Positions 56,431 through 64,000 of a DNA stretch of 64,000 nt are shown here, piece after piece (the stretch's first letter is position 1; the number at the start of each line of letters is the position of its first letter). The DNA is taken from NCBI RefSeq assembly GCF_036192275.1, contig NZ_CP108088.1:1178001-1242000 (forward strand). The letters are read 5' to 3'. The position numbers were made by a program, and so were the translations under genes. This DNA comes from Streptomyces sp. NBC_00250. Its GTDB lineage: Bacteria > Actinomycetota > Actinomycetes > Streptomycetales > Streptomycetaceae. The notes beneath the pieces are model-generated. The model saw only the letters and a program-made list of their open reading frames with translations. It did no database searches and was not told the origin of the DNA.

Positions 56431-56445
56431 GGTCCGTCCGGCGGG
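56413..56445. terminator. terminator hairpin between uvrA-like and melC2
   Basis: CCCGCCGGACGGA (56413-56425) pairs perfectly with TCCGTCCGGCGGG (56433-56445) across a 7-base loop that includes the uvrA-like stop codon. It ends 2 bp before the convergent tyrosinase stop, so both genes share it. Confidence 0.75.
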
Positions 56446-56446
56446 G

Positions 56447-57274
56447 TCAGGCCGCCGTGTCGAACGTGTAGTGGCGGGTGTGGTCCAGCATGTCCGCCGG
56501 GGTCACGTCGTTCCACGGGCGCATGGTGTCGCCGAGGTCGACGACGTTCGCGGTGCCCGCGGCCGGCAGGTACGGGGACCGGGGGTGGCGGGCCTGCCAG
56601 TCGGCCCACAGCTTGTCGATGAAGGCGTGGTGCAGCCAGAACACGGGATCGTTCGGGGAGACTCCGGTGCCCATCTGACCGCCGACCCAGACGTGGACGC
56701 GGTTGTGGAGGTTCACACCGCGCCACCCTTCGAGGTGGTTGCGGAAGCCGTCCGACGAGCTGTTCCACGGGGCCGTGTCGTAGGTCTCCATGGCCAGGAC
56801 GGAGTCCACCTCGGCGCGGGTGGGGAGCTGGCGGCCGCCCGCGCCGAGGTCGCGCCGGAGGTAGTCGCGGCCGTCGACGCGGACGTTGATCGTCCAGCGG
56901 TTGCCGCTGCGGGCGAACGCGCCGTCGGTGACCTGGCCGTCGCGGGCGCGCCCGGTGCCGCCGAGGAAGTCGGGCGCCCAGAGCGAGGAGCGGGAGGTGC
57001 GGTCGGCCGTCCAGTCCCAGTAGGGGAGGTTGACCGTCGGGTCGACGGACTGCAGCGCCTGCTCGAACTCTATGAGGAAGCGACGGTGCCAGGGCAGGAA
57101 CGACGGCGAGCGGTGGCCGACGCGGTCGCCGTTGTCGGTGTCGCTCATGATGAAGGCGTTGTGCGTGGTGACGAAGGTGTCGTACCGCCCGGAGCGCTTG
57201 AGCTCCAGGAGGGCGCTGACGAAGCGCCGCTTCTCGTCGGCGGTGAGGGAGGCCTGGTTCTTGCGTACGGTCAT
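56447..57274 (-). CDS. melC2: tyrosinase MelC2
   Basis: The 275-residue enzyme has all six copper ligands at the canonical Streptomyces positions: His38 (THNAF), His54 (VGHRSPSF) and His63 (LPWHRRF) for CuA, and His190, His194 (NLHNRVHVW) and His216 (WLHHAFID) for CuB. It oxidises tyrosine to DOPA-quinone for melanin. It has no signal peptide and is exported with MelC1, whose gene lies 23 bp upstream. Confidence 0.97.
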   Translation of the reverse strand: MTVRKNQASLTADEKRRFVSALLELKRSGRYDTFVTTHNAFIMSDTDNGDRVGHRSPSFLPWHRRFLIEFEQALQSVDPTVNLPYWDWTADRTSRSSLWAPDFLGGTGRARDGQVTDGAFARSGNRWTINVRVDGRDYLRRDLGAGGRQLPTRAEVDSVLAMETYDTAPWNSSSDGFRNHLEGWRGVNLHNRVHVWVGGQMGTGVSPNDPVFWLHHAFIDKLWADWQARHPRSPYLPAAGTANVVDLGDTMRPWNDVTPADMLDHTRHYTFDTAA

Positions 57275-57297
57275 GGTGGGTGCCGTTCCTGGATCGA

Positions 57298-57690
57298 TCA
57301 GCCGAGGGTGAGGGGTACGAGCGGGGCGCCCTGGAGTTCACGGACGGCCGCGCGGGCCAGCGACTTGGGCGTGGCGACGGGCTCGTAGTGGTTGATCACG
57401 CTGATCCAGGTGCCGTCGGCGTTCTGCATGACGTGCAGTTCCTCGCCGTCGATCGTCACGGAGTAGCCGCCTCCGTGGTGCCCCCCGTGGTGGCCTCCGC
57501 CGTGCGCGGGCCCGCCCTTGATGCGGCGGCCCTGGTAGACCTCGTCGAAGGACGCCGGGGCCGGGCCGGCCGCGGGAGCGGCGGCCCGGGGAGCGTCGGC
57601 GACGGCGGAGCCGGCCAGGGCGAGGCCCGCGGCGGCCCCTGCGGCCCCCGCGGCGACGCCGAGAACCCGGCGGCGGGTGATGCTGGACAT
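57298..57690 (-). CDS. melC1: MelC1, copper chaperone and export partner of tyrosinase
   Basis: The 130-residue protein has a twin-arginine signal ([16 protein letters not shown]) and a His/Gly-rich segment ([13 protein letters not shown]) typical of MelC1. The mature C-terminus is the conserved [24 protein letters not shown]. MelC1 delivers copper to apo-MelC2 and carries it through the Tat pathway. A GGGGG site precedes the ATG. Confidence 0.96.
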   Translation of the reverse strand: MSSITRRRVLGVAAGAAGAAAGLALAGSAVADAPRAAAPAAGPAPASFDEVYQGRRIKGGPAHGGGHHGGHHGGGYSVTIDGEELHVMQNADGTWISVINHYEPVATPKSLARAAVRELQGAPLVPLTLG

Positions 57691-58004
57691 GAAACCCCCA
57701 AATGGTCTGTGCGACCGGGGGTTTGGTCATATGCCCCCGGCAGTCCTCATCAGTACCCGGGGGTGAGGGTGGGGCGGAAATCGCCGGAAGTCGGTTGGCC
57801 GCGAAGTGGACAACGTGCCATGAAATGTACAGACTTGAACGGAGTTGATCTTGCTGTCCGCATGACCGACAGGGCCCCGAGGCGAAGATCTTACGGAGAA
57901 AGTGATCGTTTCGTGAATGATCTTTCGACTCGGGGTGCGCCGTGTGGCGGAGCCCACGCCCCAAGACTGTCCTGATCCGGACTCCGCCCCGAACCCCCGC
58001 CTCC
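57691..58004. other. melC promoter region, 314 bp without a gene
   Basis: Two dyads are visible. CCGGGGG (57715-57721) with CCCCCGG (57734-57740) could form a leader hairpin or operator near the melC1 start. A looser GAAAGTGATC/GATCTTTC pair lies at about 57897-57927. Beyond these I see only the sdhB 3' flank without a clear terminator. Confidence 0.4.
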
Positions 58005-58751
58005 CTACCCCTTCACCTTTCGCTGCGCCCGCAACCACTCCCTGTTCATCGCCGCGATCGACGGCAACGGGATCCCCTTCGGGCAGGCCGTCGCGCACTC
58101 GCCCGTAAGAGTGCAGCCGCCGAAGCCCTCCGCGTCCATCTGGCCCACCATGTCCAGGACGCGTGTCTCGCGCTCGGGGGCGCCCTGGGGCAGGACGTTG
58201 AGGTGGTTGACCTTGGCCGAGGTGAAGAGCATCGCCGAGCCGTTCGGGCAGGCCGCCACACACGCTCCGCAGCCGATGCATTCGGCATGCTCGAACGCGA
58301 GGTCGGCGTCGGCCTTCGGGACCGGCGTGGCATGGGCCTCGGGGGCCGAGCCCGTCGGGGCGCTGACGTAGCCTCCGGCCTGGATGATGCGGTCGAAGGC
58401 GGAGCGGTCGACGACCAGGTCCTTGACGACCGGGAAGGCGGAGGCGCGCCACGGCTCGATGTCGATGGTGTCGCCGTCGTCGAAGGACCTCATGTGGAGC
58501 TGGCAGGTCGTGGTCCGCTCCGGCCCGTGGGCGTCACCGTTGATGACGAGGCTGCACGCGCCGCAGATGCCCTCGCGGCAGTCGTGGTCGAAGGCGACGG
58601 GGTCCTCGCCCCGCAGGATGAGGGCCTCGTTGAGGGTGTCGAGCATCTCCAGGAAGGACATGTCGGCGGAGATGCCGTCGACGTCGTACGTGGACATGGC
58701 GCCGGCGGCGTCGGCGTTCTTCTGGCGCCAGACGCGCAGGGTGAGCTTCAT
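58005..58751 (-). CDS. sdhB: succinate dehydrogenase/fumarate reductase iron-sulfur subunit
   Basis: The 248-residue subunit has the [2Fe-2S] ligands in [15 protein letters not shown] with a distal Cys in TTTCQLH. Two ferredoxin-type clusters follow: [17 protein letters not shown] and [16 protein letters not shown]. It transfers electrons from SdhA to the membrane anchor. Its ATG overlaps the sdhA stop, and it is the last gene of sdhCAB. Confidence 0.96.
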   Translation of the reverse strand: MKLTLRVWRQKNADAAGAMSTYDVDGISADMSFLEMLDTLNEALILRGEDPVAFDHDCREGICGACSLVINGDAHGPERTTTCQLHMRSFDDGDTIDIEPWRASAFPVVKDLVVDRSAFDRIIQAGGYVSAPTGSAPEAHATPVPKADADLAFEHAECIGCGACVAACPNGSAMLFTSAKVNHLNVLPQGAPERETRVLDMVGQMDAEGFGGCTLTGECATACPKGIPLPSIAAMNREWLRAQRKVKG

Positions 58752-60691
58752 GCGTAGCTCCGCTGGGTGGGGTGGACGTACTCGAAGACGAGGTCTTCCT
58801 TGTGCAGGACGGGGGCGGCGCCCTCGTTGAACTCCCAGGCCGCGGCGTAGGAGAACTCCTCGTCGCGTCGGGCCGCCTCGCCGTCCGGCGTCTGGGACTC
58901 CTCGCGGAAGTGACCGCCACAGGACTCGGCCCGGTTCAGCGCGTCGAGGCACATGAGCTCGGCGAGTTCCAGGTAGTCGACGATGCGGTTGGCCTTCTCC
59001 AGGGACTGGTTGAACTCCCGGCCCGTTCCGGGGACCTTGATCCGGCTCCAGAACTCCTCGCGGATCTCCGGGATGCGGGCCAGTGCGGTCCGCAGGCCCG
59101 CTTCCGTGCGGGCCATCCCGCAGTACTCCCACATCAGTTCGCCGAGTTCGCGGTGGAAGGAGTCGGGGGTGCGGTCGCCGTCGACCGCGAGGAGGAGGTT
59201 CAGCCGGTCCTCGGTCTCGGCGAGCACCTCCCGCACGGCCGGGTGGTCGTCGGTGACGGGCTCCGCGTGGGGGTGCCGGGCGAGGTAGTCGTTGATGGTG
59301 GCCGGGAGCACGAAGTAGCCGTCGGCGAGGCCCTGCATGAGGGCGGAGGCGCCGAGCCGGTTGGCTCCGTGGTCGGAGAAGTTGGCCTCGCCGATGGCGA
59401 AGAGGCCGGGGACGGTGGTCTGCAGGTCGTAGTCGACCCAGAGTCCGCCCATCGTGTAGTGGACGGCGGGGTAGATCCGCATGGGGACCTCGTACGGGTT
59501 CTCCGCGGTGATCCGCGCGTACATGTCGAAGAGATTGCCGTACTTCTCCTCGACGGCCGCCCGGCCCATGCGGCGGATCGCGTCGGCGAAGTCGAGGTAG
59601 ACCCCCTGGCCGCCGGGCCCGACGCCGCGGCCCTCGTCACAGACGTTCTTGGCGGCGCGAGAGGCGATGTCACGGGGGACGAGGTTGCCGAAGGAGGGGT
59701 AGATGCGCTCCAGGTAGTAGTCGCGCTCGTCCTCGGGGATGTCGGCGGCGGGGCGGGTGTCGCCCTTGGCCTTGGGAACCCAGATGCGGCCGTCGTTGCG
59801 CAGCGACTCGCTCATCAGCGTCAGCTTGGACTGGTGGTCGCCGGTGCGCGGGATGCAGGTGGGGTGGATCTGGGTGAAGCAGGGGTTGGCGAAGTACGCG
59901 CCGCGCCGGTGGGCCCGCCAGACGGCGGTGGCGTTGGAGTTCATGGCGTTCGTCGACAGGTAGAAGACGTTGCCGTAACCGCCGCTCGCGAGGACGACCG
60001 CGTCCGCGTAGTGGGTGGAGATCTCGCCGGTGATCAGGTCACGGGCGACGATGCCCCGGGCCCGCCCGTCGACGACGACCAGGTCGAGCATCTCCGTACG
60101 GGCGTGCATCTCGACGTTTCCGGCGGCGATCTGCCGGGACAGGGCCTGGTAGGCGCCGAGGAGGAGCTGCTGGCCGGTCTGGCCGCGGGCGTAGAAGGTG
60201 CGGGAGACCTGGACGCCGCCGAAGGAGCGGGTGTCGAGGAGTCCGCCGTACTCGCGGGCGAAGGGGACGCCCTGGGCGACGCACTGGTCGATGATCTCGA
60301 CGGAGATCTGGGCGAGGCGGTGGACGTTGGACTCGCGGGCCCGGAAGTCGCCGCCCTTGACGGTGTCGTAGAAGAGGCGGTGGATGGAGTCGCCGTCGTT
60401 GCGGTAGTTCTTGGCGGCGTTGATGCCGCCCTGGGCGGCGATGGAGTGGGCGCGGCGCGGGGAGTCCTGGAAGCAGAACTGGACGACGTGGTAGCCCTGT
60501 TCGGCGAGGGTGGCGCCGGCCGAGCCGCCGGCGAGACCGGTGCCGACGACGATGACGCGGTGCTTGCGGCGGTTGGCGGGGTTGACCAGCTTGGCCTGGA
60601 AGCGGCGGGTGTCCCAGCGTTCGGCTACAGGTCCTGCGGGGGCCTTGTGATCGACGACCGGTTCTCCGGTCGCGAAGTCGAGGAAGCTCAT
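58748..60691 (-). CDS. sdhA: succinate dehydrogenase/fumarate reductase flavoprotein subunit
   Basis: The 647-residue flavoprotein has the Rossmann [15 protein letters not shown], the covalent FAD site His82 in [12 protein letters not shown], the active-site region [13 protein letters not shown], and [16 protein letters not shown]. Its C-terminus is HPTQRSYA. The ATG lies one base before the sdhC stop region, and the 3' end overlaps sdhB by four bases. It oxidises succinate to fumarate at the inner face of the membrane. Confidence 0.96.
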   Translation of the reverse strand: MSFLDFATGEPVVDHKAPAGPVAERWDTRRFQAKLVNPANRRKHRVIVVGTGLAGGSAGATLAEQGYHVVQFCFQDSPRRAHSIAAQGGINAAKNYRNDGDSIHRLFYDTVKGGDFRARESNVHRLAQISVEIIDQCVAQGVPFAREYGGLLDTRSFGGVQVSRTFYARGQTGQQLLLGAYQALSRQIAAGNVEMHARTEMLDLVVVDGRARGIVARDLITGEISTHYADAVVLASGGYGNVFYLSTNAMNSNATAVWRAHRRGAYFANPCFTQIHPTCIPRTGDHQSKLTLMSESLRNDGRIWVPKAKGDTRPAADIPEDERDYYLERIYPSFGNLVPRDIASRAAKNVCDEGRGVGPGGQGVYLDFADAIRRMGRAAVEEKYGNLFDMYARITAENPYEVPMRIYPAVHYTMGGLWVDYDLQTTVPGLFAIGEANFSDHGANRLGASALMQGLADGYFVLPATINDYLARHPHAEPVTDDHPAVREVLAETEDRLNLLLAVDGDRTPDSFHRELGELMWEYCGMARTEAGLRTALARIPEIREEFWSRIKVPGTGREFNQSLEKANRIVDYLELAELMCLDALNRAESCGGHFREESQTPDGEAARRDEEFSYAAAWEFNEGAAPVLHKEDLVFEYVHPTQRSYA

Positions 60692-60692
60692 G

Positions 60693-61424
60693 TCAGCTCA
60701 CCACTCCGGTCATGACGGCGACGGGGACGGAGACGAAGCCCGCGGTCAGGACGAGCGCGAGGGCGGTGGCGAGGCCTCGCAGGAGGCGCTCGCGGCGGGC
60801 GCTGCCGATGCCGAGGGTCTGGGCGGCGCTCCAGAAGCCGTGGCGGACGTGGAGGCCGACGGCGAGCATGGCGACGATGTAGACGACGTTGCCGTACCAG
60901 GTGGAGAAGGTGTCGACGACGTTCTGGTAGGGCTTGCCCTCCTCGAAGCCGCCGGGGTGGACGGTGCCGGTGGTCAGGTCGAGGACGTGCCAGACGATGA
61001 AGAGGGCGAGGATGATCCCGCCCCAGCGCATGGTGCGGGTGGCGTACGAGGAGCGCTTGCGGCGGTGGACGTACGCGGTGGGGCGGGCCTTCACGTCACG
61101 GCGGCTGAGCTGGTACGCGGAGACGGCGTGGGCCACGACGGCGGCGAGGAGCACGATCCGGACGAGCCAGAGGGCCCACTCGTGGTGCAGGACGGGGGCG
61201 CCCATGACCCGCAGCCAGTGGCCGTAGGCGTTGAACTCCTCGGGGCCGAAGAAGACCTTCAGGTTGCCTGCGACATGGGCGACGAGATAGCCGAGCATGA
61301 GCAGCCCGCTGACGGCCATGACCGTCTTCTTGCCGAGGGTCGATGACAGGAATCCGCGTGACGGTGTGGGGGACGGCGGGCGGCCCGTCGTCCGGTCCCT
61401 CGTGGGTGCCAGAGCCATGCCCAT
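60693..61424 (-). CDS. sdhC: succinate dehydrogenase cytochrome b subunit (single membrane anchor)
   Basis: The 243-residue protein has five hydrophobic segments, with haem-ligand His candidates in [35 protein letters not shown] and [12 protein letters not shown]. This is the fused single-anchor, di-haem type B architecture shared with menaquinone-using enzymes of Gram-positives. ATG at 61424 or 61418 are both possible. It is the first gene of sdhCAB and faces a LysR gene. Confidence 0.92.
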   Translation of the reverse strand: MGMALAPTRDRTTGRPPSPTPSRGFLSSTLGKKTVMAVSGLLMLGYLVAHVAGNLKVFFGPEEFNAYGHWLRVMGAPVLHHEWALWLVRIVLLAAVVAHAVSAYQLSRRDVKARPTAYVHRRKRSSYATRTMRWGGIILALFIVWHVLDLTTGTVHPGGFEEGKPYQNVVDTFSTWYGNVVYIVAMLAVGLHVRHGFWSAAQTLGIGSARRERLLRGLATALALVLTAGFVSVPVAVMTGVVS

Positions 61425-61477
61425 GACGCTAGGGCCGAAGGCCCCGAGAGGTCCAAGACATGGTCCGGCTGATATCG

Positions 61478-61492
61478 ATAGGCCACTCCTAT
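61478..61492. promoter_or_regulatory. LysR-type binding box between sdhC and lysR
   Basis: ATAGG (61478-61482) and CCTAT (61488-61492) form a 15-bp dyad fitting the T-N11-A LysR consensus, centred 31 bp before the regulator's start. A TATCGATA palindrome overlaps its left side. It is well placed to control both divergent promoters. Confidence 0.6.
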
Positions 61493-61515
61493 GAAAGTCG
61501 CCTACTCTGGTGTTC

Positions 61516-62427
61516 ATGCAGTTCCAGCAGCTCCTCTACTTCGTCGCCGTGGCCGAGACCCGCCATTTCACCCGGGCCGCAGAGCGCGTCCATGTCTCGC
61601 AGCCCTCGCTCTCCCAGCAGATCAAGGCCCTGGAACAGGAGTTGGGCGCCGAGCTGTTCAGCCGCGCCCGGGGCAACATCACGCTCACGGACGCGGGCGA
61701 GGCCCTGCTGCCGCTCGCCCGACGCATCCTCGCCGACACCGAGACGGCCCGGATCGAGGTGCAGGAGCTGGCCCAGCTGAAGCGGGGCCGGGTGCGGCTC
61801 GGCGCGACCCCGAGCCTGTGCACGGGGCTGCTGCCGGACGTCCTGCGGGCCTTCCACGACCTGCACCCGGGCATCGAGCTCCTCATCGAGGAGGGCGGCT
61901 CGCACGATCTCGTACGGGAGCTGGCACGCGGGGCCCTCGACCTGGCGCTGGTCGTCCTGCCGCTGCCGACCCCGTCACCGGCCCTGACCACGGTCGAGCT
62001 GCTCCGGGAGGACCTGGTGGTGGTCTCCTCGGCGTCGGCCCCGGCGCCACGCCGTCCGGTGCGCATCACCGACCTGCGGGACCAGCCGCTCGTGATGTTC
62101 CGGCACGGCTACGACCTGCGGGAACTGACCGTGGCGGCCTGCCGTGCGGAGGGCTTCGAGCCCACCTTCACGGTCGAGGGCGGCGAGCTGGACGCGGTCC
62201 TCGGTTTCGTACGGGCCGGGCTCGGGCTCGCGGTCGTCCCCGCGATGGTGGCGGCCCGCGCCGGCCGGGACCTCCGCGTGACCGCCCTCGCCCGGCCGGG
62301 CCTGCGCCGGACGATCGCCCTGGCACACCGGAGCGATGTGGCGCCTCCACGGGCGGCGCGGGAACTCCAGCGGATGCTGCTCGCCTCGCGCCGGGGTGGC
62401 CCCGAACGGGCGATGGACGTCGGCTGA
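61516..62427 (+). CDS. LysR-family regulator divergent from sdhCAB
   Basis: The 303-residue protein starts MQFQQLLYFVAVAETRHFTR, with the LysR winged HTH (AAERVHVSQPSLSQQIKALE, then LFSRARGNITLTDAG). A co-inducer domain follows, with VRLGATPSLCTGLLPDVL and a hinge. The ATG at 61516 is used; an in-frame GTG two codons upstream is also possible. Position and the LysR box suggest control of sdhCAB, perhaps by a carboxylate. Confidence 0.9.
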   Translation: MQFQQLLYFVAVAETRHFTRAAERVHVSQPSLSQQIKALEQELGAELFSRARGNITLTDAGEALLPLARRILADTETARIEVQELAQLKRGRVRLGATPSLCTGLLPDVLRAFHDLHPGIELLIEEGGSHDLVRELARGALDLALVVLPLPTPSPALTTVELLREDLVVVSSASAPAPRRPVRITDLRDQPLVMFRHGYDLRELTVAACRAEGFEPTFTVEGGELDAVLGFVRAGLGLAVVPAMVAARAGRDLRVTALARPGLRRTIALAHRSDVAPPRAARELQRMLLASRRGGPERAMDVG

Positions 62428-62513
62428 GGCAGCCGTCGCCCGAGTGACCTGCCCCTCCTGGGCCCCCGTAAATCCGCGTGCGACCGACGTCGGGCGACTG
62501 CGAACATGCCCGT

Positions 62514-64000
62514 ATGGTCCACGCTCTCGAACACCTGGTCGTCCGGCACACCCACCGTCTCCCCCACCCCACCGGTCCGGCCGGGGACGGGTCAGCCGCC
62601 GTTCGCAGGTTCGACGCGGCCCTGATGACCGCCGGGTTCAAGCTCTCGGCCGAGCTGATCGAGCGCCTGTCGGGCTTCGCCGAGCCGACGGTCGTCGAGA
62701 CCGCGGTACGCACCCTGGCCACGGTCCGCGAACTCGTCGGCGACCATGTGCGGCACAACGTCTACTTCGTCGACTTCCCGGCCAACGTGCCGGACACGCT
62801 CGACTTCTGGATGGCGTGCGTGGCCGAGGCGCTCGACGACGTCGACGCCCGCGCCGACACGGTCGACCGGCTGCGGGCCGGCGTCCTCGACCTGCTGACC
62901 CTCCCGTCGTACGGCCGCTACCGGCACACGTACGAGGAGATGCTCGCCGCCCACGACGAGCTGATCGCGGCGGCCGGTGACCGGCTGACGGTGCTCCACC
63001 CGGGCGCGGACGGGGACGCCGAGGTCACCGGGGTCTATCTGGCCCTCGCCGGCAGCACCACTCCGCTCGGCGAGGAGCATCTGCGCGATCTGGCCGTGCT
63101 CGCCGAGCACTGCGCGGACGGCCCCCAGCCCGAGACGATCACGGTCCGGGAGAACCGCGCCGTCGTCAACCACGCCCGGCTGCGGGTGGGCGCGGCTCCG
63201 CTGCTCGACACCGTGACCGACGTCCTGCGGCTGGCCTGCGCCCTCGCGGAGGGCGATGTCACCCTGCGCGAGCCGACCCGTTTCCGCGCGCTGTCCCGCC
63301 CGTACCGCCGCGCCCTGCTCGCGGGGCTCGACGCGGTCGTGGCCGCGTCCCCGGCCAAGCTCGCGGACGTGTCCGCGCACGCCGAGGCGTGGAAGCGGCT
63401 CGGGGAGCGGCTGCACCCCCACGAGCACCCGCACCGGCCGCACGCGGCGGAGGTGTTCGCCGTGGCCCGGGGCGAGCGGAAGGTGCCGTCGTTCGACAGC
63501 CGAACGGAGGAGATGCTCGGTCGGGGTGATGTCACGGCCGCGGCGGAGCTGCTGGCGTCCCACGCTCCGGGCCGCCTGTTCCGTGCCCTGGACCGGCTCC
63601 TTCGCGGTGCGGCGGACGGCAAGGAGCGGGAGGCGGTCCTCGCGGCCGTCGAGCGGGCCGCGCCGGAGGTGTCGGGCCGGGTCGTCCTGTCCGTGCGCGA
63701 GCACCTGCAGAACCGGGCGGGCGGGAGCGGTGGGGAGCGCCGGGTGTTCGTGAACCGGGAGGGCAAGGCCTGGGTCACCGCCGACACGCGTCCGGCCCTT
63801 GAGGACATCGACCGCGAGCGGCTCATCGCGGTCCTCGATGCCGAGACCCGGCACCGACTCCCTACCCCGGGGCACCTGTTGATCGACCCGGACGTGCTGG
63901 ACGTGGCCCTGCCGTTGAGCGGCCGGGCGGCCTCGGCGGGGCTCGGCGTGCTGCCGCGCGGCTCGGTCTCGCCGGTCGAGGGGGAGCTGCTGCGCTTCTT
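62514..64000 (+). CDS. MXAN_6230/SCO0854-family protein (C-terminus beyond window)
   Basis: The open frame runs 495 residues to the window edge. It begins MVHALEHLVVRHTHRLPHP and continues with a helical region (LMTAGFKLSAELIERLSG, then HNVYFVDFPANVPDTLDFW). Later come FVNREGKAWVTAD, HLLIDPDVLDVALPLSGRAA and GVLPRGSVSPVEGELLRFF. The last block matches my memory of the MXAN_6230/SCO0854 proteins, which go on into a TerD-like part and a RING-type end. Function is unknown; a link to tellurite-resistance (Ter) modules is suspected. The RING part cannot be checked here. Confidence 0.6.
   Translation, partial: MVHALEHLVVRHTHRLPHPTGPAGDGSAAVRRFDAALMTAGFKLSAELIERLSGFAEPTVVETAVRTLATVRELVGDHVRHNVYFVDFPANVPDTLDFWMACVAEALDDVDARADTVDRLRAGVLDLLTLPSYGRYRHTYEEMLAAHDELIAAAGDRLTVLHPGADGDAEVTGVYLALAGSTTPLGEEHLRDLAVLAEHCADGPQPETITVRENRAVVNHARLRVGAAPLLDTVTDVLRLACALAEGDVTLREPTRFRALSRPYRRALLAGLDAVVAASPAKLADVSAHAEAWKRLGERLHPHEHPHRPHAAEVFAVARGERKVPSFDSRTEEMLGRGDVTAAAELLASHAPGRLFRALDRLLRGAADGKEREAVLAAVERAAPEVSGRVVLSVREHLQNRAGGSGGERRVFVNREGKAWVTADTRPALEDIDRERLIAVLDAETRHRLPTPGHLLIDPDVLDVALPLSGRAASAGLGVLPRGSVSPVEGELLRF

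Noticed and set aside
58772..60715. A 647-residue plus-strand frame opposite sdhA
   Set aside because: Exact antisense of a clear SdhA with a covalent-FAD motif; composition typical of shadow frames.

Overview
The window is a 64 kb piece of a high-GC actinomycete chromosome, almost certainly a Streptomyces chromosome arm. The reasons are extreme GC3 codon use, GTG/TTG starts, a MelC1/MelC2 tyrosinase pair, the ergothioneine operon egtABCD, a dodecin, tandem CsbD/DUF2188/DUF6131 stress genes, and promoters matching SigR, CsoR and DasR signals of streptomycetes. No rRNA, tRNA, cas gene or intact insertion sequence was recognised. Both ends cut genes: a secreted alpha/beta hydrolase on the left and a SCO0854-like protein on the right.

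Left accessory part (1-11 kb). After the truncated hydrolase comes about 2 kb of decayed DNA: a solitary type I-E-like CRISPR repeat and fragments of a LuxR regulator, a glycosyltransferase and a class C beta-lactamase-like hydrolase. Stress genes follow (DUF2188, YbdK-like ligase, CsbD, DUF6131, a frameshifted second CsbD, a phospholipase D, a small iron-permease-like membrane protein). Among them lies a translationally coupled four-gene operon of methyltransferase, CDGSH iron-sulfur protein, haem-oxygenase-like diiron oxygenase and flavin reductase. A 24-bp near-identical repeat occurs at both ends of this part.

Sulfated-glycan island (11-23 kb). A tandem double-TetR regulator faces, across two ACCA-N2-TGGT operators, an MFS transporter, a LacZ-type GH2 beta-galactosidase, two Cys-type sulfatases, an FAD dehydrogenase and a dedicated formylglycine-generating enzyme. 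None of the catabolic enzymes has a signal peptide, so the likely scheme is import of a sulfated oligosaccharide followed by desulfation and galactoside cleavage in the cytoplasm. The island ends in a GH3 pseudogene abutting a fragment of a nuclease-like gene.

Middle (23-41 kb). Pirin and a SigR-promoted TPR protein; a probable copper-inducible set (DUF6153, DUF305 and F510_1955 lipoprotein) behind a CsoR-like operator; amidohydrolase and NCS1 permease with a divergent TetR and a 41-bp palindrome; a disulfide oxidoreductase divergent from a SigR-promoted thioredoxin; a thiolase; a LacI/MFS pair with a perfect palindromic operator; a hydrolase; an NfeD-like protein and a flotillin.

Right part (41-64 kb). 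A TIGR02452 macrodomain-like protein, egtABCD, an olsBA-like ornithine-lipid pair, an orphan sugar-binding lipoprotein under a promoter with a DasR-like site, SMI1/KNR4, vWA, dodecin, GNAT and HAD genes, a SigR-like leaderless LLM oxidoreductase, a UvrA paralogue, melC1-melC2, the three-subunit succinate dehydrogenase sdhCAB with a divergent LysR regulator, and the truncated SCO0854-like gene. Redox and metal homeostasis (thioredoxin, ergothioneine, copper proteins, SigR promoters) is the recurring theme outside the glycan island. Family assignments come from reading translations and motifs without database searches.
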